Translations under genes and position numbers: made by a program
Origin: JALYUA01 sp038239305
Lineage (GTDB): Bacteria; Acidobacteriota; Thermoanaerobaculia; UBA5066; Gp7-AA6
Assembly: GCA_038239305.1 (NCBI GenBank)
Contig: JBBSEW010000097.1
Coordinates: 1 to 6,993, forward strand
Reading direction: 5' to 3'
Length of the DNA stretch: 6,993 nt
In this document: in pieces, positions 1-5,394 of the stretch
Layout of the letters: each line of letters begins with the position of its first letter
Numbering within the stretch: the stretch's first letter is position 1
The notes under the pieces: generated by a model
Told to the model about the DNA's origin: nothing
What the model saw: the letters and a program-made list of their open reading frames with translations, nothing else
Database searches by the model: none

Positions 1-22
1 GCTGACGGCTGACGGCTGACAG
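1..22. repeat. Heptamer tandem repeat, unit gctgacg, three copies
   Basis: Positions 1-7 and 8-14 are identical copies of gctgacg and 15-21 is gctgaca. The array may continue beyond the left edge. It lies 8 bases after the stop of the last gene. No hairpin followed by a T-run is visible in the 29 bases available, so no terminator can be called. Confidence 0.7.
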
Positions 23-29
23 CAAATTT

Positions 30-1067
30 TCAAGGGAATCTCAGGATTCCTTCATAGGCGTTCTCGATCTCGGCGACGTCCACCCAGGCGCGGCGTCGAT
101 GGCTCTCCTCCGCCGCATACAGCACGTCCGACAGGTGCCGCTCGTCCGACCAGGTCTTCGGAAACTCTTTCTCCCCGGCGACCGCCTGCACGAACGCGCG
201 CATCTCCGCGAGATACGTCTGCTCGAAATCGAACGATCCGAGGGAACGCAGACCCGGAGACTTCAGGATCTTCCAGGTGTCGGTCGCGAGCTCGTACCGC
301 CGCAGCTCGTGGGCGGACATGTCGAGGGTGAAGCTGCGGTCCCGGCAGGCGATCCGCCCGATGCGGAACGGCGCGACCTGGTGGATCTCGCTTGCGAGGG
401 TCGCGAGAAGCCCGGACTCGAACTCGAGCGTCAGGAGATACGTGTCGTCGATGTCGGTCCGCCACTCGGACCGGCGCCCGAACACGCCGCTCACGGCGCG
501 AACGGGTCCGAATATCCAGCGCATCCACTCGAGCTCGAAGGGCACCATCTCGCGCGCCGCAGCCACCGGCTTGCGGGTCCCGGCGTAGAACTGGTCGTAC
601 TCCTCCCAGGGATGCCAGAACGGCAGGTAGCCGCCGTATTGGTAGTGCACGGTGTTGAGCGCACCGGGTCCGAGAAGCTCGAGCTCGGCGCGCAGCACGC
701 CGAAGAGCGGATAGAACTGCCATGTCGCCGAAGGCCACGAGCGCACGCCGCTCTCCGCTTCCCTCTCCCGGAACCAGGCGGCCGGCGGCACGAGGACGTT
801 GGCCTCGCTGAAAAAAGGCACCCGCGCGGAGTAGCAACGTTCGAAGTATTCGACGTGCTGATCGGGAGGCGTCGAGACGGTGACCGCGTCGACCCCGGCG
901 CTCACGAGGTCCTCGAACCGCTCGACGCAACGGACGCCGAACATCTCCGTGGCCGCGGATCTTCGGTCGGCGCGGATGTCGAGCCCGACGACCTCGTGGC
1001 CGAGCGAGCGGAGGTCGCGGACGCGGCGCTTGCCCATCGAACCGAGGCCGATCACGCCGAATCGCAT
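30..1067 (-). CDS. Gfo/Idh/MocA-fold protein lacking the usual catalytic residues
   Basis: A 345-residue protein with an N-terminal NAD(P)-binding Rossmann domain and the C-terminal domain of the Gfo/Idh/MocA family. Visible are VIGLGSMG (5-12), the strand-2 acid D30, STPPDQH (65-71), and a C-terminal domain with WRWIFG-like packing at EWMRWIFG (180-187) and DIDDTYLLTLEF (205-216). In active members the strand after STPPxxH ends in EKP, whose lysine is catalytic; here it reads SEAN (87-90). The usual D-x-G-x-H block is replaced by EMVPF (173-177), so the catalytic histidine is also missing in my manual alignment. It could be an oxidoreductase with a different mechanism, or a nucleotide- or sugar-binding helper. 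The start is ATG at 1067, with GGAG about 10 bases upstream, 20 bases after the cytidylyltransferase stop. It is the last gene of the series in this window. Confidence 0.88.
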   Translation of the reverse strand: MRFGVIGLGSMGKRRVRDLRSLGHEVVGLDIRADRRSAATEMFGVRCVERFEDLVSAGVDAVTVSTPPDQHVEYFERCYSARVPFFSEANVLVPPAAWFREREAESGVRSWPSATWQFYPLFGVLRAELELLGPGALNTVHYQYGGYLPFWHPWEEYDQFYAGTRKPVAAAREMVPFELEWMRWIFGPVRAVSGVFGRRSEWRTDIDDTYLLTLEFESGLLATLASEIHQVAPFRIGRIACRDRSFTLDMSAHELRRYELATDTWKILKSPGLRSLGSFDFEQTYLAEMRAFVQAVAGEKEFPKTWSDERHLSDVLYAAEESHRRRAWVDVAEIENAYEGILRFP

Positions 1068-1087
1068 GGGGTCAGATCTCCAATCTC

Positions 1088-1888
1088 TCAGGTTTCCACG
1101 CGGTGGATCCGGCCGTCCCGTTCGTACTCGAGCACGGCGAGCTCCTGCGTGCGGGCCCAGTAACGCTCGCTCAGTCCGGCATTGATTTCGAGGAGCTCGG
1201 GCCGCTGTTTCAGGAGAGCGACGATCTCCCCCACTCCGAATGTCTTCCCGTCCGATCCGAGCGCTTCGAACACGGCTCCGAAGAAGCGCAGGTCCTCCGG
1301 GTAGTCCAGCGTCATGCGCGCGGTCGGATGCGTGTGCTCCGGCCCGGCAGGCGCAACGGTGGAGGTCGTGCACAGGCCGGTTTTCGTGAAGTAGTACATG
1401 AAACCCGTGTCGTTCCGCTCGGTGGTGTGATGCTTCCACACGGTCTCGACAGCGGACCGGCGAAACGCCTTCGATCCGAGACCGAACGGCAACCCGTCCG
1501 TCAGGACCACATCGAGAGCGGGCTCGGCCAGGAGCCGCTCGAGCGCGAGATCCATGTAAGCGGTGTCCGCGAAGGGGTCATCGCCATCGACTTCGAGAGC
1601 CACGTCGAGCTCGTAGTGCCGCATCGCCCGGCAGAAGCGGTCCACGATATCGTCGCGGCTGCCCCGGAAAACCCGCGCCCCCGCCGCCTCGACGACGGCG
1701 ACGAGAGCGTTGTCGGACGCGTCCTCCGTCGTGCAGACGACGACCCGATCGGGCTCGAGATGCCTCGAAGCGAAAACCCGCTCGAGAAGGTGCACGATCA
1801 CAGGCCGGTCTCCCAGCGGGAGAAGAGCCTTCCCGGGCAGCCGCTCCGATGCGAGCCGCACGGGGATGAGGGCGCCGATCTTCGTCAT
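1088..1888 (-). CDS. SpsF-like cytidylyltransferase (CMP-sugar synthetase family)
   Basis: A 266-residue cytoplasmic nucleotidyltransferase of the KdsB/NeuA/SpsF fold, expected to couple CMP or a related nucleotide to an acidic or sugar-like substrate. The N-terminal CTP-binding loop is clear as IPVRLASERLPGKALLPLGD (8-27), the family signature RLxSxRLPGK. EVDGDDPF (99-106) supplies the metal-binding acidic cluster, and RMTLDYPEDLRFF (191-203) matches the late SpsF-type block with D195. The central part, HHTTERNDTGF (153-163), replaces the REHVT-like segment I expect in ordinary SpsF proteins, so this is a divergent subgroup. The start is ATG at 1888 in an ATGA overlap with the class III aminotransferase. 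I see no good Shine-Dalgarno there, so translation probably depends on coupling. Adjacency to that aminotransferase suggests it activates the aminotransferase product. The family is firm and the substrate unknown. Confidence 0.9.
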   Translation of the reverse strand: MTKIGALIPVRLASERLPGKALLPLGDRPVIVHLLERVFASRHLEPDRVVVCTTEDASDNALVAVVEAAGARVFRGSRDDIVDRFCRAMRHYELDVALEVDGDDPFADTAYMDLALERLLAEPALDVVLTDGLPFGLGSKAFRRSAVETVWKHHTTERNDTGFMYYFTKTGLCTTSTVAPAGPEHTHPTARMTLDYPEDLRFFGAVFEALGSDGKTFGVGEIVALLKQRPELLEINAGLSERYWARTQELAVLEYERDGRIHRVET

Positions 1889-3321
1889 CCGGCGTCGACG
1901 CAGCAGGAGAGCTGCGGCGCGTTCGGGTCGAGCCGACCGCAGCGGGACTGCCTGCAGCGGTTGAACGGGCGAAAGACGGGGCGCACGGCGTCGCCCGCGA
2001 AGGACTCGTCGACGCGGTCGTCTTCGAGCGCCCGGCGGATCTTGCGCATCCCCTGTCGCACCGCCTCGAGCGTCACGGCCAGCTCCTCATCCCCGTGGGA
2101 ATAGGTGATCGAGATCCACGGGATCAGAACGCCGTTCGCGATGACCTCCTCGTGAAACGAGGTGTGGAGCTCCGGCCAGAACGTCCCGTCCTCGCGGGTA
2201 CACAGGATCTGCGGGTTGCAGTCGAACCCGATGATCCGAACGTGACCGCCCACGCCCTCCTCCGCCGCCGCGGCGCGAACTCCCTGCACCAGCCGGCCGC
2301 CGAGCTTCCCGATGTGGCTCGTCACGTCGACCCGCTGGCACTCGTCCAAGGTCGCCCGGCACGCGGCGAGCCCGATCGACTCCGAGCTGTGCGTCTGGGA
2401 GAGGAGAAACACCCGCCGCCCGCTGTGGCGGATGCCGCCGAGTTCCATGATGTCGCGTCGGCCGGCGAGCAGCGAGAAGGAGAATCCGTTCGCGATCGCC
2501 TTCCCGTAACAGGCCAGGTCGGGCATCACGCCGAACCGGTGGTGGGCGCCGCGCAGATCGAAGCGGATGGCGCTGATCATCTCGTCGAAAATCAGGACCG
2601 CCCCCTCCTTCTCCGTGAGCGTGCGCAACCCGGAGAGGAAGCCGTCGCGCGGCTCCTCGTTCTTGACGGGCTCGAGGATCACGCCGGCGATCTGGCCGGG
2701 GTACTGGTCGAAGAGCGCCTTCAGCCCGGCGAGATCGTTGTAACGGAAACCGAGGCTGAAGCGCGACGTCTCTTCGGGCACTCCCGCATTGACCGGAGTC
2801 GTGCCGATGAACCAGTCATGGATGCTGAAGAACGGATGATCGACGCAGTACGCGATGTACTTGCGGCCGGTATAGGCCCGCGCGAGCTTCACGGCGGCGG
2901 TCGTCACGTCCGAGCCGTTCTTGCCGAACTTGACCATCTCCGCCACGGGAAACAGGTCGACCAGGTATTCCGCGAGGTCGTGCTCGAGAAGGCTCGGTCG
3001 CGTGAAGTTCAACCCGTTCTCCATCTGCCGGCGCACGGCTTCGTTGACGGCGGGATAGGCGTGGCCGAGAGCGATGACGCGGTTGCCCATCGCCCAGTCG
3101 AGAAACCGGTTGCCGTCCACGTCCCAGCAATACGCCCCTTTTGCCCGCGCCATCACGCGAGGCGAACGGATGGGGAACTGGTCGTCCCCCTTGCTGTACG
3201 TGTGCGAGCCGGCGGGAATCAGGGTGTGCAGGCGTTCGGCGATCGCGTCTCCGCGCGCGAATCCCAAGGACTCCGCCGACCGGCGATCCGGCGCCGTTAT
3301 GATTTTCTCCTCGGTGGCCAC
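1885..3321 (-). CDS. Class III PLP aminotransferase, glutamate-1-semialdehyde aminomutase-like
   Basis: A 478-residue PLP enzyme of the HemL-related group that recurs in surface polysaccharide loci. It probably aminates an aldehyde or ketone on a sugar-like substrate rather than making 5-aminolevulinate. Landmarks are AGSHTYSKGDDQFP (37-50), WDVDGNRFLDW (66-76), FGKNGSDVTTAAVKLAR (132-148) in the place of the usual phosphate-binding SGTEA, ILEP (215-218), IFDEM (244-248) with D246 for the PLP nitrogen, and YGKAIANG (272-279) with K274 as the Schiff-base lysine. GTG at 3321 is chosen for its ribosome binding site. ATG at 3417 would add 32 disordered-looking residues and make an ATGA overlap with the methyltransferase. 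After the expected family end near PVFRPFN (448-454) there is a 24-residue tail with four cysteines. Its TGA overlaps the cytidylyltransferase ATG. The fold is certain and the substrate unknown. Confidence 0.88.
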   Translation of the reverse strand: MATEEKIITAPDRRSAESLGFARGDAIAERLHTLIPAGSHTYSKGDDQFPIRSPRVMARAKGAYCWDVDGNRFLDWAMGNRVIALGHAYPAVNEAVRRQMENGLNFTRPSLLEHDLAEYLVDLFPVAEMVKFGKNGSDVTTAAVKLARAYTGRKYIAYCVDHPFFSIHDWFIGTTPVNAGVPEETSRFSLGFRYNDLAGLKALFDQYPGQIAGVILEPVKNEEPRDGFLSGLRTLTEKEGAVLIFDEMISAIRFDLRGAHHRFGVMPDLACYGKAIANGFSFSLLAGRRDIMELGGIRHSGRRVFLLSQTHSSESIGLAACRATLDECQRVDVTSHIGKLGGRLVQGVRAAAAEEGVGGHVRIIGFDCNPQILCTREDGTFWPELHTSFHEEVIANGVLIPWISITYSHGDEELAVTLEAVRQGMRKIRRALEDDRVDESFAGDAVRPVFRPFNRCRQSRCGRLDPNAPQLSCCVDAG

Positions 3322-3324
3322 GTT

Positions 3325-3330
3325 CGATCC
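3325..3330 (-). promoter_or_regulatory. Ribosome binding site supporting the GTG start at 3321
   Basis: The minus strand reads AAAGGATCGAACGTG, with an AAGGA-type Shine-Dalgarno about 6 to 7 bases ahead of the GTG. The alternative ATG at 3417 has only a weak GGATGGG ahead of it. This favours the shorter, 478-residue form of the class III aminotransferase. Confidence 0.5.
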
Positions 3331-3340
3331 TTTCTTCCGG

Positions 3341-3357
3341 GAGGATGGAGGATGGAG
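3341..3357. repeat. Heptamer tandem repeat, unit gaggatg, about 2.4 copies
   Basis: Two perfect copies of the 7-base unit gaggatg (3341-3347, 3348-3354) and a partial third (gag) lie just upstream of the class III aminotransferase start. It is a short repeat of the slippage-prone kind. Because 7 is not a multiple of 3, a copy-number change would break any reading frame, which favours its being non-coding. Confidence 0.6.
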
Positions 3358-3363
3358 CCGCTC

Positions 3364-3388
3364 AGACGGCGGCAGGATTGCGCCGTCT
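3364..3388 (-). repeat. Perfect 8-bp inverted repeat (possible mRNA hairpin)
   Basis: On the minus strand, AGACGGCG is followed by a 9-base loop and then CGCCGTCT, a perfect 8-bp stem with five or six G-C pairs. It lies about 26 bases after the methyltransferase stop. No run of T follows it, so it is not a classical intrinsic terminator. It may slow RNA decay or adjust expression of the downstream genes relative to the upstream ones. It is seen directly in the sequence; any function is inference. Confidence 0.45.
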
Positions 3389-3413
3389 CTCGGACGACCC
3401 GTTCCGTCGGCGC

Positions 3414-4172
3414 TCATGCGCCCATCCGAATTCCGAGAATCTTCCAGGGCTGGAGCAGCGGCCCCGAAAACTGAAGGCGCCGGCCGCCCTCGAGCCGGCG
3501 CGTGTAGGTCCCCATGCCCCGCTTCTCCGGCTCGGGCAGGTCGATGTCGATCTCGAAGTCGCAGGTGATGAATTCCTGGCAGCCGCGAGCCTCGCAGAAC
3601 TCGCGCACTCGCTGCAGATCGTAGACGTTGTAGAAAAACGGCCCCCGGCACTCCTCCGGCCAGGTGTAGTCCATGATCTCGACCCGGGCGTCGACCCGGA
3701 AATCGGAGAAGAGCGACGTCACAAACAACCAGCCGCGCGTCACCGCGAGGAGCTCCGCGAGCGCCGCCTCGTATCCCGGCAGCACGAGCAGCGTCTGAAT
3801 CGAAAGCACGATATCGAAGCGGCGGCCGCCGAGGAGGCCCTGAAGGTCGTAGAAGTCCCCCTCGATCAGGTCGACGCCCAGACCCTTCGCGGCGAACTGG
3901 GGACGGCCGATCGGAAAGACGACCTCCGCGGCGGCATCCACGCCGGTCCACGTGTACCCGGGGATCCGCTGGCTCACGTGAAAGATGTTCGCTCCGGCGC
4001 CGCACGCGACATCGAGCGCATCGCCCCCGGGATTCCGGACGACGGAGCGGATGAAATCCATGAGAGCGACGGTGCTGCGGTAAGGCTCCCGGAACTGGCG
4101 CGCGTGGTACTCGGCGTCGGCGGCGGCCGTCGCCTTCACGAACTCGGCTTCCCGTACTCCGAGACGCGTCAT
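3414..4172 (-). CDS. Class I SAM-dependent methyltransferase
   Basis: A 252-residue soluble methyltransferase, probably acting on a sugar or sugar-like precursor made by this operon. The SAM-binding core shows motif I as ALDVACGAGAN (52-62), the acidic end of strand 2 as GVD (77-79), and GDF at 105-107, followed by FDIVLSIQTLL (119-129) as the motif IV strand. The C-terminal half carries PEECRGPFFYNVYD (172-185) and ends with GTYTRRLEGGRRLQFSG (221-237) and LLQPWKILGIR, a segment I recall from methyltransferases next to SpsF-like cytidylyltransferases. No membrane segment is visible. The start is ATG at 4172, overlapping the LegC stop as ATGA. A clear GGGGAG at 4185-4180 lies 7 bases upstream. 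The position between an aminotransferase and a class III PLP enzyme suggests O- or N-methylation of the glycan precursor, but the acceptor atom cannot be read from the sequence. Confidence 0.88.
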   Translation of the reverse strand: MTRLGVREAEFVKATAAADAEYHARQFREPYRSTVALMDFIRSVVRNPGGDALDVACGAGANIFHVSQRIPGYTWTGVDAAAEVVFPIGRPQFAAKGLGVDLIEGDFYDLQGLLGGRRFDIVLSIQTLLVLPGYEAALAELLAVTRGWLFVTSLFSDFRVDARVEIMDYTWPEECRGPFFYNVYDLQRVREFCEARGCQEFITCDFEIDIDLPEPEKRGMGTYTRRLEGGRRLQFSGPLLQPWKILGIRMGA

Positions 4173-5365
4173 GATGTTTCTCCCCTTTCGAGACGGGGTC
4201 CCCCGGCGCCGGAGCGGGCGAGCTTCCGGATCTCGTCGATCACTCTCTGCTGGTCCTCTTCCGGCAACCCCACCGAGCACGGCAGGGAGAGGGCCTCGCG
4301 ATACAGCATTTCGGAAACCGGGCAGTCGGCCGGCGCGTCCGCCCGATGCGCCGGGGACAGGTGGATCGGCTGCCAGAGAGGCCGCGTCTGGATCTCGAGG
4401 CCCTCGAGAGCCTTCAGGAGCTCCCGCGAATCGAGGCCGAAACGGGAAGGGTCGATCCGGACCGTGTACATCCAGGAGGTCGAGAACCCGTGGTCGGGAG
4501 CGCGCAACGGCGATACGCCCGGCAAATCGGCAAACGCGGCGTCGTAGACCGCCGCGATCCGGCGTTTCACCTCGATGTAGTCGTCGAGCACTTCCATCTG
4601 GGCGACGCCGAGAGCGCCGGCCACGTTCGTCAGACGGTAGTTGTAGCCGACCGCTCCGTGCACGTACTCGATGGGATCGTCCTTCGCCTGGGTGGTCAGA
4701 TACCGGGCGCGATCGGCGGCCGCCGGATCGTCGGTCACGAACATGCCGCCGCCGCCGGTGGTGACGAGCTTGTTGCCGTTGAAGCTGAAACAGGAGCTCC
4801 CTCCGAGCAGGCCCGCGGGACGGCCGCGGTACCGGACGCCGAGAGCCTCCGTCGCATCCTCGATCACCGGGAGGCCGAGCTCGGCCGCGATCGCGAGGAT
4901 CGGATCCATATCCACCGGATGCCCCAGGATGTGGACCGGCAGGATCGCCGCGATTCGCCGTCCGGTGCGGCGGTTCACGATCCGTCCGTTTCGCCTTTCG
5001 CAATCCTCGCGGAGGAATGCCACGACGCGCGCCGGATCCATCTGCCAGTCGGACTCTCGCGCGTCGATGAATACCGGCCACGCTCCGACGTAGCGGATCG
5101 CGTTCACCGGCGCGATGAACGTGAGCGTCGACACCAGCACTTCGTCGTCGCGCCCCACCCCCGCCAGCATCAGCGCCACGTGAAGCGCCGCGGTCCCGTT
5201 GACCGTTGCCACGGCATGGCGCGCGCCGATCGCGGCGGCCACGGCCTTCTCGAACCGGCCGACGAAGTGCCCGACCGAGGACACCCAGCCCGTGTCGAGG
5301 CATTCCCGCACGTACTTCCATTCGTTTCCCCGGATCTCGGGGACGCACAGCGGAATGAAGGTCAG
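4169..5365 (-). CDS. legC: LegC-family PLP-dependent sugar aminotransferase (CTG start proposed)
   Basis: A DegT/DnrJ/EryC1/StrS-type aminotransferase that adds an amino group at C4 of a nucleotide-linked 4-keto-6-deoxy sugar, as LegC does in legionaminic acid synthesis. The 398-residue frame matches LegC end to end. Visible blocks are TGWVSSVG (25-32), NGTAALHVAL (56-65), TLTFIAPVNAI (80-90), VIEDATEALG (167-176), whose D170 is the residue expected to pair with the PLP ring nitrogen, FNGNKLVTTGGGG (195-207) with K199 as the PLP Schiff-base lysine, YLTTQAKDDP (222-231) and QTRPLWQPIH (326-335). No ATG, GTG or TTG lies in frame between the preceding stop and the conserved N-terminus. A CTG at 5365 gives the family-like beginning MTFIPLCVPE and sits 5 bases after GGGGGAGG. 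The gap to the epimerase is 29 bases, and the TGA overlaps the methyltransferase ATG. The family call is firm; the NDP carrier and exact substrate are inferred. Confidence 0.9.
   Translation of the reverse strand: MTFIPLCVPEIRGNEWKYVRECLDTGWVSSVGHFVGRFEKAVAAAIGARHAVATVNGTAALHVALMLAGVGRDDEVLVSTLTFIAPVNAIRYVGAWPVFIDARESDWQMDPARVVAFLREDCERRNGRIVNRRTGRRIAAILPVHILGHPVDMDPILAIAAELGLPVIEDATEALGVRYRGRPAGLLGGSSCFSFNGNKLVTTGGGGMFVTDDPAAADRARYLTTQAKDDPIEYVHGAVGYNYRLTNVAGALGVAQMEVLDDYIEVKRRIAAVYDAAFADLPGVSPLRAPDHGFSTSWMYTVRIDPSRFGLDSRELLKALEGLEIQTRPLWQPIHLSPAHRADAPADCPVSEMLYREALSLPCSVGLPEEDQQRVIDEIRKLARSGAGGPRLERGETS
4180..4185 (-). promoter_or_regulatory. Ribosome binding site of the methyltransferase gene
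   Basis: GGGGAG on the minus strand, inside the last codons of the LegC gene and 7 bases before the methyltransferase ATG at 4172. With the ATGA stop/start overlap it allows both coupled and independent initiation. Confidence 0.6.
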
Positions 5366-5370
5366 GGACG

Positions 5371-5378
5371 CCTCCCCC
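5371..5378 (-). promoter_or_regulatory. Strong ribosome binding site that decides the LegC start
   Basis: On the minus strand the sequence GGGGGAGG lies in the 29-base gap after the epimerase stop. It is the best Shine-Dalgarno match I noticed in the window. Its last G is 5 bases from a CTG in the LegC frame (5365-5363). The nearest in-frame GTG lies inside the conserved N-terminal block at the Val of KYVRE, too far downstream to be used without losing family residues. The site therefore supports initiation at CTG. Confidence 0.6.
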
Positions 5379-5394
5379 GAAAGCGCATTCCGGC

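Larger units (their letters stand above)
3322..3413 (-). other. Longest intergenic gap, 92 bases, with hairpin and heptamer repeat
   Basis: This is the only gap above 30 bases in an otherwise tightly packed gene series. In transcription order it contains a GC hairpin (3388-3364), a CATCCTC heptamer repeat (around 3354-3341) and the ribosome binding site of the class III aminotransferase. The frame of that aminotransferase stays open across the gap up to an ATG at 3417, which itself forms an ATGA overlap with the methyltransferase stop. The gap could therefore instead encode a 32-residue Pro-, Ser- and Arg-rich extension. I see no promoter-like hexamers in it. Confidence 0.55.

Noticed and set aside
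99..1163. Plus-strand open frame opposite the Gfo/Idh/MocA gene
   Set aside because: The opposite strand has an intact Rossmann motif and correct family length. This frame crosses a gene boundary and has no recognisable content.
1885..3321. Housekeeping hemL (glutamate-1-semialdehyde aminomutase for tetrapyrroles)
   Set aside because: The SGTEA-type block is replaced by KNGSDVT, the protein is longer than a typical HemL, and the context is entirely sugar-nucleotide genes.
3364..3388. Intrinsic transcription terminator
   Set aside because: The stem is good but no T-run follows it on the transcribed strand, and the genes on both sides look like one pathway series.
2095..3474. Long plus-strand open frame opposite the class III aminotransferase
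   Set aside because: It is a shadow frame caused by GC-rich third codon positions. The product has no recognisable motif and is rich in Arg, Glu, Val and Asp in the pattern typical of antisense frames, while the minus strand carries a full PLP enzyme with its lysine and aspartate.
3477..3501. Second 8-bp stem with 9-base loop (GCGCCGGC / GCCGGCGC)
   Set aside because: It lies inside the coding region of the methyltransferase C-terminus, in the codons around the TRRLEGG segment. GC-rich palindromes of this size are expected by chance here. Its geometry matches the intergenic hairpin, but that alone is not evidence of a shared role.
3345..4547. Long plus-strand open frame opposite the methyltransferase and the end of LegC
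   Set aside because: It runs antisense across two well-supported genes and their junction, shows no domain motif, and has no plausible upstream signals.
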